The position numbers and the translations under genes are program-made. The notes beneath the pieces are model-generated. The model was given only the letters and a program-made list of their open reading frames with translations, had not been told where the DNA came from and did not search any database. Below, piece by piece: positions 1 through 7,672 of a DNA stretch of 64,000 bases; position 1 is the stretch's first letter, and every line of letters begins with the position of its first letter. This DNA comes from Microvirga pakistanensis (lineage in GTDB: Bacteria; Pseudomonadota; Alphaproteobacteria; Rhizobiales; Beijerinckiaceae): NCBI RefSeq assembly GCF_004458765.1, contig NZ_SPJX01000184.1, forward strand, positions 186,001-250,000. Direction: 5' to 3'.

Positions 1-878
1 CGGCTCATCTCGTCCACGTCGCGCTTGAGGTCCTCGATCTCCGGCGTTGCGGGCATGAGCGCAAGCGAGAGCGTGAAGCGTGTGAGAATGGTGCGCAGAT
101 CGTGGCTGACACCGTTGAGCATGGTCGTGCGCTGTTCGAGGTTGCGCTCGATGCGGCGCTTCATCTCGATGAAGGCGTAGCCGGCCTGGCGCACCTCGCG
201 CGCGCCGCGCGGGCGAAAGTCGATCTCCCGACCCTTGCCGAGCGCTTCGGCGGCCTCCGCGAGCCGAAGGATTGGGCGGATCTGGTTGCGCAGGAACAGG
301 ATTGCGATGCCCAAGAGCACGAAGGACGAGCCGCCCATCCAGACCAGGAAGATGTGCGAGTTCGACGCATAGGCCTGGCTGCGCCGCGCGAGAACCCGCA
401 TCACGGTGTCCTGATCGAGCTTGATGCGCACTTCCACGAAGTTGGAGCGTCCCACCGTGTCGAGCCAGTAGGGCCGGTCGATCTGGCGGCGCAGCTCGTT
501 GGAGAGGGTTTCGTCCAGGATCGAGAAGAACGGCTTCGGGCCCGGCGGCGGCAGATCCGCATTGTGCAGAATGTCCATGTCGAGCTGGAGGCTTTCGGAC
601 GCGATGCGCGCGAGCGTCGATGCGTTCCTGTCCTGCGGGTAACTCTCGTAGATCTGGATGAGGGCTGCGATGTCCGCCGTGACGGCGGAGGACAGGCGGC
701 GCGTCACCAGCTCGTAATGCCGCTCCATGAACACGTAGGCGACCACGGATTGCAGCAGGATGACCGGCGCGATGATGATGATGAGCGCGCGCGCATAAAG
801 CCCCTTCGGCAGAAATCTGCCGAACCAGCGCGCCGCCCGATCGAGCGGCGTGTAGTGAAGGGCCGCGCCGATTTTCAT
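1..878 (-). CDS. Sensor histidine kinase, EnvZ-like (3' end beyond window)
   Basis: This is the membrane kinase partner of the response regulator immediately upstream. Translation from the ATG at 878 gives 292 residues before the window edge. Two hydrophobic segments (about residues 29-50 and 175-197) flank a periplasmic domain of about 125 residues; a HAMP-like segment follows, then the H-box [13 protein letters not shown] with the phospho-acceptor His259. The catalytic ATPase domain lies outside the window. Its ATG overlaps the regulator stop codon by 4 bp, so the two are translationally coupled. The periplasmic stimulus is unknown. Confidence 0.93.
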   Translation of the reverse strand, partial: MKIGAALHYTPLDRAARWFGRFLPKGLYARALIIIIAPVILLQSVVAYVFMERHYELVTRRLSSAVTADIAALIQIYESYPQDRNASTLARIASESLQLDMDILHNADLPPPGPKPFFSILDETLSNELRRQIDRPYWLDTVGRSNFVEVRIKLDQDTVMRVLARRSQAYASNSHIFLVWMGGSSFVLLGIAILFLRNQIRPILRLAEAAEALGKGREIDFRPRGAREVRQAGYAFIEMKRRIERNLEQRTTMLNGVSHDLRTILTRFTLSLALMPATPEIEDLKRDVDEMS

Positions 879-1594
879 CGGTCGATCACGAGGCGATAGC
901 CGATCCCGCGCACGGTCTGCAGAAAAATCGGATTGGCGGGATCGTTCTCGATCTTGCGACGCAGACGGTTGATCTGCACGTCCACGGTCCTCTCGTTGGC
1001 GGCGGCGCCGTTCCCGGCAAGCGCCTCGCGCGGGACGTTGTCGCCGGCGGCGGAGCCCAGAATCGTCAGGATCTCGCGCTCACGCTCCGTGATGCGCACC
1101 ACCTCCTCGTCGCGGCGCAGCTCGCCGCGATCGAATCGATAGGAGAAGGGGCCGAAATGGATGGTGTCGGGAACATCTCCGCCCCGGGCGCCCGGGGCCG
1201 GGACGGCGCGCCTGAGGATATTGCCGAGACGCAGCAGAAGCTCGCGCGGCTCGAAGGGCTTTGCGAGATAGTCGTCCGCCCCGATCTCGAGGCCCGTCAC
1301 GCGGTCCGACGTATCGGACCGGGCCGTGAGCATCAGGATCGGTACCTGGGAGGTCTGCCGGATGCTGCGGGCATAATCGAAGCCGGTTTCCCCGGGCATC
1401 ATCACGTCGAGAACCAGGGCGTCGAACAGGAAACTCTCGGTTTTGGATCGGGCTTCCGCGGCGCTGGCGGCCGCCGTCACCCGATAGCCGTTCTCCGACA
1501 GGAACCGCGTGAGGAGGTCGCGCAGACGCCGGTCGTCGTCCACCACGAGAACGTGCGGGGCGTGGTCGGGGATATCGATGCGGGTCGCTTCCAT
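875..1594 (-). CDS. petR: OmpR-family response regulator (PetR-like)
   Basis: A 239-residue two-component response regulator. The N-terminal receiver has the acidic pair at D19/D20, the phosphorylation site D63 in [12 protein letters not shown] and the conserved K112 in YLAKPFEP. The C-terminal half is an OmpR/PhoB winged helix ending in VRGIGYRLV. It sits between a MarR gene and a histidine kinase, the order known for petP-petR in Rhodobacter and relatives; the symbol rests on that context and overall resemblance. Targets cannot be read from the window. Confidence 0.9.
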   Translation of the reverse strand: MEATRIDIPDHAPHVLVVDDDRRLRDLLTRFLSENGYRVTAAASAAEARSKTESFLFDALVLDVMMPGETGFDYARSIRQTSQVPILMLTARSDTSDRVTGLEIGADDYLAKPFEPRELLLRLGNILRRAVPAPGARGGDVPDTIHFGPFSYRFDRGELRRDEEVVRITEREREILTILGSAAGDNVPREALAGNGAAANERTVDVQINRLRRKIENDPANPIFLQTVRGIGYRLVIDR

Positions 1595-1632
1595 GGGCTC
1601 GAGGATGCTGGAGAAAGAGGCACCCTGCTTTA

Positions 1633-2172
1633 TCAGGTTTTGTCGGGCCCGAATACGAGGCGCTTCACATGCTCGCGGTCATCCGGATCGATCAGGCTCA
1701 GGAGGTACCGGCTGACAGCCTCCTTGGCGGCGGGCTCCGCATCCGCCAGGGCCCGCATGATCCGGCGGGTCTGGAGCTTGGCGAGCTTCAGGGCGAGGTC
1801 GTGGCCTTGCGGCGTGGCGTGGAGAAGCCGCTGACGCCGGTCGGCCGTGCCCATCCGGCTTTCGATGAAGTTCTTTTCGATCAGCTCCTTGAGAACGCGG
1901 TTCAGGCTCTGCTTCGTGATCCTGAGGATGTCCAGAAGCTCCGCGATCGTCAGGCCCGGCTGGCGGCTGACGAAGTGCAGGACCCGGTGGTGCGCCCGAC
2001 CGAAGCCATATTCGTCCAGGATCCTGTCCGGATCGCTGACGAAGTCGCGATAGGCGAAGAAGAACAGCTCGATCAGGTCGTAGGCCGGCGTTTCGGCCAG
2101 GATATCCCTTTCGAGGGTCTGCTCGGAGGATCGTCTCTTGAAAGCCGGGATCGCGTCAGGCACCGTCCCCAT
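1633..2172 (-). CDS. petP: MarR-family regulator (PetP-like)
   Basis: A 179-residue winged-helix protein whose central part has the MarR layout: a dimerisation helix, the recognition region around [18 protein letters not shown] (about residues 84-101) and the wing with DRRQR. It is the first gene of a three-gene operon with the response regulator 38 bp downstream and the kinase. A perfect inverted repeat lies just upstream of its ATG (2180-2200), which suggests autoregulation and possibly control of divergent ilvE. The ATG at 2172 has only a weak ribosome-binding site. The petP name is by synteny. Confidence 0.85.
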   Translation of the reverse strand: MGTVPDAIPAFKRRSSEQTLERDILAETPAYDLIELFFFAYRDFVSDPDRILDEYGFGRAHHRVLHFVSRQPGLTIAELLDILRITKQSLNRVLKELIEKNFIESRMGTADRRQRLLHATPQGHDLALKLAKLQTRRIMRALADAEPAAKEAVSRYLLSLIDPDDREHVKRLVFGPDKT

Positions 2173-2179
2173 CCAGTTT

Positions 2180-2200
2180 TATGTCAGCCTTGTTGACATA
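2180..2200. promoter_or_regulatory. Inverted repeat, candidate MarR operator
   Basis: TATGTCA (2180-2186) and TGACATA (2194-2200) form a perfect 7-bp inverted repeat around a 7-nt spacer, 8 nt upstream of the MarR start codon. A -35-like TTGACA (2193-2198) facing ilvE overlaps the right arm. Size and position fit a MarR dimer site; binding is inferred. Confidence 0.55.
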
Positions 2201-2324
2201 TCTCAGGACGATTGTTACTCGTCAAGCCGCTTTCGTGAAATGAATGGAACCCAAAGATCACGGATGCGACCGGAAATTACACGGCCCCGGTTTGCCACAA
2301 AGGTCGGCATTAAAGGAGAAGACG

Positions 2325-3212
2325 ATGTCCGCGACCCCCTTCGATCAACGTGATGGATGGATCTGGTACGACGGGCAGCTCGTACCCTGGAAAGACGCAA
2401 AGCTCCACGTTCTCTCGCACGGTCTCCATTACGGCTCGAGCGTGTTCGAGGGCGAGCGCGCCTATGGGGGCGAGATCTTCAAATCGACCCAGCATTCCGA
2501 GCGCCTGAAGAAATCGGCCCAGATCCTGGATTTCGAGATCCCCTACACGGTGGCCGAGATCGACGCCGCCAAGCGCCTCGTGCTGGAGAAGAACGGCATG
2601 ATCGACGCCTATCTGCGCCCCGTTGCTTGGCGCGGCTCGGAGATGATGGGCGTGGCCGCGCAGGCGAACATGATCCATCTCGCCATCGCCGCATGGGAAT
2701 GGCCGAGCTATTTCGATCCGGCTCAGAAGATGAAGGGCATCCGCATCGATATGGCGGATTACCGCCGCCCGGATCCGGCGACGGCGCCGTCCACGGCCAA
2801 GGCCGCAGGTCTGTACATGATCTGCACCATCTCGAAGCACAAGGCGGAGCGCAAGGGCTATGCCGATGCGCTCATGCTAGACTGGCAGGGCCGCGTCGCC
2901 GAATGCACGGGCGCCAACGTGTTCTTCGTGAAGGAGGGTGTGGTCCATACCCCGGTCGCCGACTGCTTCCTCGACGGCATCACGCGCCAGACCGTGATCG
3001 AGATCGCCAAGCGCCGCGGTCTTGAAGTGGCCGAGCGCCGGATCATGCCGGACGAACTCTCGGGCTTCCAGGAGTGCTTCATCACCGGCACGGCGGCCGA
3101 GGTGACGCCGGTGTCGGAGGTCGGACCCTACACCTACACGCCGGGCGCCATCACCAAGATGCTGATGGACGACTACACGGCCGAGGTGCAACCCAAGGCC
3201 AAGGCTGCGTAA
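2325..3212 (+). CDS. ilvE: Branched-chain amino acid aminotransferase
   Basis: Transfers amino groups between branched-chain 2-oxoacids and glutamate, the last step of Ile, Val and Leu synthesis. The 295-residue protein is a fold-type IV PLP enzyme: the PLP lysine is K159 in STAKAAGLY, the same number as in E. coli IlvE, followed by GYADALMLD, the substrate/PLP motif ECTGANVFF and the phosphate-binding ITGTAAEVTPV. The ATG at 2325 is preceded by AAAGGAGAAGACG, so a longer upstream frame from 2244 is rejected. It is divergent from the petP-like operon and followed by a terminator. Confidence 0.96.
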   Translation: MSATPFDQRDGWIWYDGQLVPWKDAKLHVLSHGLHYGSSVFEGERAYGGEIFKSTQHSERLKKSAQILDFEIPYTVAEIDAAKRLVLEKNGMIDAYLRPVAWRGSEMMGVAAQANMIHLAIAAWEWPSYFDPAQKMKGIRIDMADYRRPDPATAPSTAKAAGLYMICTISKHKAERKGYADALMLDWQGRVAECTGANVFFVKEGVVHTPVADCFLDGITRQTVIEIAKRRGLEVAERRIMPDELSGFQECFITGTAAEVTPVSEVGPYTYTPGAITKMLMDDYTAEVQPKAKAA

Positions 3213-3240
3213 GCCTTTTCCGGTTTCTGTGCGACACGGC

Positions 3241-3267
3241 ATGCCCGGGCTCGTCCCGGGCATTTTT
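3241..3267 (+). terminator. Intrinsic terminator after ilvE
   Basis: A 9-bp stem ATGCCCGGG/CCCGGGCAT with a 5-nt loop is followed directly by a T run (3263-3267), 28 nt after the ilvE stop. The stem also resembles the palindromic repeats at 13931 and 43417. Confidence 0.8.
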
Positions 3268-3413
3268 CGTGGGAGCTCGTTCCGGGGGGCCGGCCACGGG
3301 AAGCAGGCCGTTCGGGCGCGAACAAACTCGGAACCCGAGCGTGGCCGCAAGTTCGCCGCGTAGCCTGTGGATAACGGGGACGAGTCGGCGGAGGTAGTCC
3401 GTCTTTCCGCAGC

Positions 3414-3439
3414 GGAACCAACACCATGATTCAGATGTT
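3414..3439 (+). promoter_or_regulatory. EcfG-like promoter, one mismatch
   Basis: GGAAC (3414-3418), 17 nt, then TGTT (3436-3439), against the general stress consensus GGAAC-N16/17-CGTT. It lies 39 nt upstream of the DUF3072 start. The -10 mismatch keeps this tentative. Confidence 0.35.
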
Positions 3440-3448
3440 CTCGTTTTG

Positions 3449-3463
3449 GAACAAACAGAGAAC
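3449..3463. promoter_or_regulatory. LexA (SOS) box upstream of DUF3072 gene
   Basis: GAAC-AAACAGA-GAAC reads on the other strand as GTTC-TCTGTTT-GTTC, a perfect match to the alphaproteobacterial LexA box GTTC-N7-GTTC. It ends 15 nt before the DUF3072 start, where a bound repressor would block transcription or early elongation. Confidence 0.6.
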
Positions 3464-3477
3464 AATAGGAGTCTCGC

Positions 3478-3765
3478 ATGACATCGCACAGCAAAGCCAC
3501 CGGTCAGCAGGCCCATGAGCCTGCTCACGAGCGCCAGCATGCTCCCGCGGCCGAGAACCCGAAAGGGAGCCCGGATGCTCAGGGCAACCAGATCAAGGAT
3601 CCCGAGGATTGGGTGACGGGGCATGAGCCGATGACCGGGGCGCAGGCGTCCTATCTCAAGACGCTCTCGGAGCAGGCCCACGAGCCCGAAGCCTACGATC
3701 CCAAGCTCGACAAGGCCGAAGCCTCCAAGCGCATCGACCAGCTCAAGCAGGACAGGGACCGTTAA
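3478..3765 (+). CDS. DUF3072 family small hydrophilic protein
   Basis: A 95-residue acidic, Glu/Gln/Pro-rich protein without membrane segments. The C-terminal half carries the DUF3072 core: DWVTGHEPMTGAQASYL, then a second helix ending DKAEASKRIDQLK. The N-terminal 35 residues are low-complexity. The family function is unknown; members are small soluble proteins often found near stress genes. The ATG follows AATAGGAGTCTCGC, a good ribosome-binding site. A perfect SOS box and a near-match EcfG promoter lie upstream, suggesting damage- or stress-linked expression. Confidence 0.85.
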   Translation: MTSHSKATGQQAHEPAHERQHAPAAENPKGSPDAQGNQIKDPEDWVTGHEPMTGAQASYLKTLSEQAHEPEAYDPKLDKAEASKRIDQLKQDRDR

Positions 3766-3804
3766 TCCTTTCGGATCGATCCCGCCTTTTCGGCATTGGA
3801 TAAG

Positions 3805-3836
3805 ATGGTCCGCCCCTTCCGCCGGGGGCGGACCAT
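3805..3836. repeat. 12-bp perfect stem hairpin
   Basis: ATGGTCCGCCCC (3805-3816) pairs fully with GGGGCGGACCAT (3825-3836) around an 8-nt loop. No T run follows on either strand, so it is not a classical terminator; it may shield the 3' end of the DUF3072 mRNA. Confidence 0.6.
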
Positions 3837-3886
3837 CACCACATTGAAGGCTGGAGCATCGTGCTCCGGAAGGATGAAACGCAACG

Positions 3887-4912
3887 ATGATGAAACTTGC
3901 TTCTCGCCGAAGCCGCGTCATGGTCGCTCTGGCTGCCGCCCTGGTTCTGGCCGGCAGCGCCGCCGAGGCTCGCGTCGGCGGACGGGGCAGCTTCGGATCG
4001 CGCGGCGGACGCACCTATACGCCGCCGCCGGCCACTCGGACGGCGCCCGAGGCGGCCGCGCCGATTCAGCGCTCGCAGATTCCGAACCAGGGGCCGAACC
4101 TCAATCGTCCCGGCACCCCGGCTCCGAACGTGGCGCAGCCGCGCCGCTTCGGCTTCGGCACCGGCCTCATGGCCGGCCTCTTCGGCGCGGGCCTGCTCGG
4201 CCTGCTGATGGGCAACGGCTTCTTCGGCGGCCTCGCCGGTCTCGCCTCCATCATGGGGCTTCTGCTCCAGATCGGCCTGATCGTGCTGCTGATCTCGTTC
4301 GCCATGAAGTGGTTCCGCCGGCGTCAGGAGCCGTCCTATGCGGGACCGCAGGGGCATCAACAAAGCATGGCCGGGGGCAGCGTGCCTCCCGCGGGCGGAC
4401 GTCCCATGGGCGGTGGACTCGGCGGGATCGGCGGCCTCGGCGGTGGCGCTCTCGGCGGCGCCTTGGGCGGGCTGAACCAGTCGCGCCGCCGCACGGAGGT
4501 GCGCGACGAGGTCGGCATCGGCGAGAAGGATTACGCGGCCTTCGAGCGTTCCCTCGTCGAGCTGCAGGACGCCTATTCGCGCCAGGACATCGAGAAGCTC
4601 TGGACTATGGCGACGCCCGAAATGGCGGGCTACATCCAGGAGGAGCTCAACGACAACAACGCGCGCGGCGTCGTGAACAAGGTCACGGACGTGCGCCTGC
4701 TTCAGGGCGATCTGTCCGAGGCGTGGCGTGAAGGCACGACCGAGTATGCGACCGTCGCCATGCGGTTCTCGCTGATCGACATCCTGACCGACAAGGCCAC
4801 GGGCCGGGTGCTTGAAGGCGATCCTTCGAAGCCCGAGCAGGCCACGGAGCTGTGGACGTTCCGCCGCGACCAGGGTGGCCCCTGGAAGATCTCCGCGATC
4901 CAGCAGGCTTAA
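3887..4912 (+). CDS. Tim44-like domain membrane protein
   Basis: A 341-residue protein with a basic, hydrophobic N-terminal signal (residues 1-27), a Gly/Arg/Pro-rich linker, a Gly-rich hydrophobic stretch (about residues 92-140) giving two membrane segments, another Gly-rich linker and a C-terminal Tim44-like domain (about 205-341). In mitochondria this fold tethers Hsp70 to the inner-membrane translocase; the bacterial role is unsettled. The start MMK is chosen because GGAAGGA lies upstream; the second Met is possible. A strong terminator follows. Confidence 0.88.
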   Translation: MMKLASRRSRVMVALAAALVLAGSAAEARVGGRGSFGSRGGRTYTPPPATRTAPEAAAPIQRSQIPNQGPNLNRPGTPAPNVAQPRRFGFGTGLMAGLFGAGLLGLLMGNGFFGGLAGLASIMGLLLQIGLIVLLISFAMKWFRRRQEPSYAGPQGHQQSMAGGSVPPAGGRPMGGGLGGIGGLGGGALGGALGGLNQSRRRTEVRDEVGIGEKDYAAFERSLVELQDAYSRQDIEKLWTMATPEMAGYIQEELNDNNARGVVNKVTDVRLLQGDLSEAWREGTTEYATVAMRFSLIDILTDKATGRVLEGDPSKPEQATELWTFRRDQGGPWKISAIQQA

Positions 4913-4936
4913 GGCCTCTCGATCGTCAACTATGGG

Positions 4937-4965
4937 AAAGCGGCCGGTTCTCCGGCCGCTTTTTT
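4937..4965 (+). terminator. Intrinsic terminator after Tim44-like gene
   Basis: An 11-bp stem AAAGCGGCCGG/CCGGCCGCTTT with a TTCT loop runs into a T tract ending at 4965. It separates this gene from the convergent DJ-1/PfpI gene and may serve both. Confidence 0.85.
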
Positions 4966-4988
4966 GTTGGCACGCTCGCGATGAGCGA

Positions 4989-5570
4989 TCACTCCGCAGC
5001 CTGGCGGCGGTTGGCGTGAGAGCCCTCGCGAACCTCCTCGATGATCTTCTTGACGAAAGCGTCGAGATCGCCCGGGTTGCGGCTGGTGATCACGCCCTGA
5101 TCGGTCACCACCGTCTCGTCGCGCCACTCGCCACCGGCATTCATCACGTCCGTCTTGATAGAATGGTACGAGGTGCATGCCTTGCCCTTGAGCACGCCCG
5201 CCTCCACGAGTAGCCAGGGCGCGTGGCAGATGGCGGCGATGACTTTGCCGGACGAATAGAAGGCGCGGATGATCTCGATGGCTTTCTGCTCGACGCGCAG
5301 CTTGTCGGGATTGATCTGGCCGCCAGGCAGCACGAGCGCGTCGTAGGCGGCAGGGTCGACATTCTCGAGATCCTTGTCGACCTTCACGCTCTTGCCCCAA
5401 TCCTTCTCGTCCCAGCCGCGAATTTCGGACTGATTCATGCGCGATTTGGGGGCGGCCACCTCGACCGTTGCGCCTGCTTCCGAGAGCTTCTGCTGCGGCA
5501 CCATGAGTTCCGACTGCTCGAATCCGTCCGTCGCCATGATGAGGATCTTGGCGTGTTGAATTTCAGGCAT
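4989..5570 (-). CDS. DJ-1/PfpI family protein
   Basis: A 193-residue member of the class I glutamine amidotransferase-like superfamily, related to PfpI and stress proteins such as YhbO; relatives act as deglycases, glyoxalases or proteases. The nucleophile elbow AAICHAPWLL supplies the Cys, followed by its His, and an upstream Glu lies in FEQSEL. The ATG at 5570 is preferred because GGAGAG sits 5 nt upstream; an ATG at 5582 in frame lacks such a site. A perfect EcfG promoter lies at 5698-5722, so it is likely induced by general stress. Confidence 0.9.
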   Translation of the reverse strand: MPEIQHAKILIMATDGFEQSELMVPQQKLSEAGATVEVAAPKSRMNQSEIRGWDEKDWGKSVKVDKDLENVDPAAYDALVLPGGQINPDKLRVEQKAIEIIRAFYSSGKVIAAICHAPWLLVEAGVLKGKACTSYHSIKTDVMNAGGEWRDETVVTDQGVITSRNPGDLDAFVKKIIEEVREGSHANRRQAAE

Positions 5571-5697
5571 GATGCTCTCCATTGATTGTGAGCGCGCCGT
5601 CCGGAGGAGCGGATCTGCCCTTGCCGATCACCCGACGCGCTGCTGTGAAAAGGAGCACCGGCGCATCCCGTCCGATGCCCTCTGTGGACGCCCATGG

Positions 5698-5722
5698 AAC
5701 GGATGAGGCGGGCAGGGGTTCC
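5698..5722 (-). promoter_or_regulatory. EcfG promoter of the DJ-1/PfpI gene
   Basis: On the minus strand, GGAAC (5722-5718), exactly 16 nt, then CGTT (5701-5698): a full match to the alphaproteobacterial GSR consensus. The transcript would start near 5690 with a leader of about 120 nt. Confidence 0.75.
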
Positions 5723-5744
5723 GAACGCCACGCGTGTTCGGAAC
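5718..5744. promoter_or_regulatory. 9-bp inverted repeat made of two facing -35 elements
   Basis: GTTCCGAAC (5718-5726) and GTTCGGAAC (5736-5744) are perfect inverted repeats with a 9-nt spacer. Each outer arm carries GGAAC of one of two divergent EcfG-type promoters, placing two sigma factors back to back. Confidence 0.6.
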
Positions 5745-5764
5745 CTGGTTTGCGTAGGCCGGTT
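5740..5764 (+). promoter_or_regulatory. EcfG-like promoter of the 77-residue protein
   Basis: GGAAC (5740-5744), 16 nt, GGTT (5761-5764); one mismatch to CGTT. It lies 28 nt upstream of the small proline-rich gene and diverges from the DJ-1/PfpI promoter. Confidence 0.5.
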
Positions 5765-5792
5765 GACTGAGGTCGCGGACAATTCAACAGGG

Positions 5793-6026
5793 ATGACGAG
5801 AATGGCCAATCCAGGAATGCCCACAGACGAGCCGTCGCCCGGTGGAAACATTCCGAGCGATGTGCCGCCGCCCGGCAGCGATCCCGACGATCTGCCGGAT
5901 ACGGGCCCGACTGGTCCGCGCACGCCCTATCCCGTGAACGATCCGGGCATCATGGATCCGAAGGGGCCGGGTTCGGAGCCCGATTATCTGCCCGGAAACC
6001 CGACCGATCCGGGAACGCGGTTCTAG
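5793..6026 (+). CDS. Small Pro/Gly/Asp-rich hypothetical protein
   Basis: A 77-residue acidic protein made largely of Pro, Gly and Asp with repeated short units such as PSPGG, PPPGSDPDD and LPGNPTDPG. It has no signal peptide, membrane segment or recognised domain and is probably disordered. The ATG at 5793 follows CAACAGGG; an ATG at 5802 is an alternative. Placement behind an EcfG-type promoter suggests a stress role. No function is assigned. Confidence 0.6.
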   Translation: MTRMANPGMPTDEPSPGGNIPSDVPPPGSDPDDLPDTGPTGPRTPYPVNDPGIMDPKGPGSEPDYLPGNPTDPGTRF

Positions 6027-6037
6027 CAAGCGAAAGG

Positions 6038-6760
6038 TCAGATTTCGAGGATCGCGTAGGGTTTTCCGTTCGGCTTCTCGATGTGCTTGGCGACGTTGTA
6101 GACCGGTTGCCCGCCAGGCGTGCGGCCTTCGAAACGGCCGCGATGGGCATGGCCGTGCACGATGGCGTTGACCTTGAAGCGGTCGATGGTCTCGGCCAGG
6201 CGCGAGGAGCCGAGGAAGGGATAGATCTCCAGAGGCTCGCTCTCAATGGTATCGGGCACCGGCGCGTAGTGCAGAACGACGACGGAGCGTTTGGCGCGCA
6301 CCTGGCGCATGGCGTTTTCGAGCCGCAAGGTCTCGTTCATGGTCTCGTTGACGAACTGCTTCATGGCGGGCTCGCCGAAGAAGCCCAGCATGCGCCGCCC
6401 GAAGCCGCCCGCAAAGCCCTTTACGCCGACGAAGCCGACACCGTCGATCTCGACGGATTGTCCGTCGAGCACTTTCATGCCCGCCTCGCGCAGGATCCGC
6501 GCGACCTCTTCATGAGCGCCGCACTCGTAGTCGTGATTGCCGAGCACGCCCACGACGGGGATCGAGCAGGCCTTGAGATCCTGCGCGAGGATCTCGGCCT
6601 CCTTTGGCTTGCCGAGATCCGTGAGATCACCGGCAAGGACGAGAACGTCCGCCTCCTTGGAGATTTCGCCGAACAGTTCACGATAGGAGCTGCCGTTGTC
6701 TTCGCGCACGTGAAGGTCGCCCATCGCCGCGACCTTCAGAATCTTCTCACCGTCACTCAT
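6038..6760 (-). CDS. Calcineurin-like metallophosphoesterase
   Basis: A 240-residue phosphoesterase with the full metal-binding set in order: GDLH (D15, H17), GDLTD (D45), GNHD (N75, H76), a later His in VVLHYAP and GHAH near residue 187. These hold a dinuclear metal centre for phosphodiester or phosphomonoester cleavage; the substrate is unknown. The ATG at 6760 overlaps the end of the nucleotidyltransferase gene by 8 bp, so the two are coupled; an upstream in-frame ATG at 6787 lies inside that gene and is less likely. Confidence 0.9.
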   Translation of the reverse strand: MSDGEKILKVAAMGDLHVREDNGSSYRELFGEISKEADVLVLAGDLTDLGKPKEAEILAQDLKACSIPVVGVLGNHDYECGAHEEVARILREAGMKVLDGQSVEIDGVGFVGVKGFAGGFGRRMLGFFGEPAMKQFVNETMNETLRLENAMRQVRAKRSVVVLHYAPVPDTIESEPLEIYPFLGSSRLAETIDRFKVNAIVHGHAHRGRFEGRTPGGQPVYNVAKHIEKPNGKPYAILEI

Positions 6761-7571
6761 TCCGCCATTCACCTTCGCCGCCCACATCGGCGAAGCCCCA
6801 TTGCTTCACGTCGATCTCGTAGTCGATCCGCGAGAACATCCGCCCGCGGCACACCTTCATCTGCGGCGGCGGCAAATCGCGTTGTTTGGTCAACCGGTCG
6901 AGCAGCTCGTCCATCACCCAGCGCGGGACCTTGTCGCGCTCGGACGGATAGATCCAGCGGAAGTTGAGCAGGTGCATGAGCAGCACCTCCCAATGAACTT
7001 CCATGTAGGCCAGCAGGCGATGCCAGTCGATCTGATCATGCGCCTTGAGGATGGTGTGCGCCACGTCTGCGCCGTCGTAGCGGTGGCGAAGCTGGATGAA
7101 GCACTTGGACCAGACGAGCTCGGTCGGACCGACGATGCGCACCGGATGGCCGAACACCTCGATCTGCCGGGCATGCTCGAACCAGGGATCGCCGATCGGC
7201 ATCGTGCCGTTCGACGAGGCGAAGATCACATCGAAGAAGTACTGACCCTTGAACACCTTCCCCAGCCAGCGGTCGTCCTCGATCTCGACGGAGTATCCAA
7301 GGTTCTTGAAATGCGAGAGGACCCGCGTGTAGTCGCCGGCCTTGCAGAAGATGTCCAGGTCCTTGGTGGGACGCGTGATGCCGGTATAGGCCGAAAGGGC
7401 ATAGGTGCCGGCCAGCAGGAAGGGCAGGCCGAGCTGGTTGAGCTCCCGGAGAGCTTCTGCGTAGAAGGCCTCGGATTCCGGATGCTTGAGCGTCGGCTCC
7501 GCCTTCGCGTCGATGATCGGAACCGCGTAGGGAGGAGCATGGGCGGTGAGGTCTGGGTCGTGAGCTGCCAT
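6753..7571 (-). CDS. Nucleotidyltransferase-fold protein
   Basis: A 272-residue protein with a minimal nucleotidyltransferase core: LAGTYALSAYTGITRPTKDLDIF (split here as residues 53-75) puts the two catalytic acids at D71 and D73 after the TRPTK turn. The canonical Gly-Ser at the start of the motif is replaced by AGTYAL, common in uncharacterised families of this fold. The substrate is unknown; a nucleotidyl transfer to RNA, protein or small molecule is possible. ACAAGG precedes the ATG at 7571. It is coupled to the downstream phosphoesterase. Confidence 0.8.
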   Translation of the reverse strand: MAAHDPDLTAHAPPYAVPIIDAKAEPTLKHPESEAFYAEALRELNQLGLPFLLAGTYALSAYTGITRPTKDLDIFCKAGDYTRVLSHFKNLGYSVEIEDDRWLGKVFKGQYFFDVIFASSNGTMPIGDPWFEHARQIEVFGHPVRIVGPTELVWSKCFIQLRHRYDGADVAHTILKAHDQIDWHRLLAYMEVHWEVLLMHLLNFRWIYPSERDKVPRWVMDELLDRLTKQRDLPPPQMKVCRGRMFSRIDYEIDVKQWGFADVGGEGEWRNE

Positions 7572-7613
7572 GGGCCTTGTCCAAAGCGGGGCCGATGATG
7601 ACCCGCGTTCGAC

Positions 7614-7638
7614 AACCGTATGGCCGTTATGAAGTTCC
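7614..7638 (-). promoter_or_regulatory. EcfG-like promoter of the NTase/phosphoesterase pair
   Basis: On the minus strand GGAAC (7638-7634), 16 nt, GGTT (7617-7614), one mismatch to CGTT and the same -10 variant as at 5761. It is 43 nt upstream of the nucleotidyltransferase start. Confidence 0.4.
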
Positions 7639-7672
7639 GCGACGGCTCGGTTTGAGCCTTTGAAGGGGTCCC

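Noticed and set aside
3366..3374. Perfect DnaA box TGTGGATAA (and a weaker one at 45446)
   Set aside because: Single isolated boxes occur by chance; no cluster or AT-rich unwinding region, so no origin.
5696..5720. Further plus-strand GGAAC-N16-GGTT
   Set aside because: It arises from the overlapping exact minus-strand site and is farther from the gene than the 5740 site.
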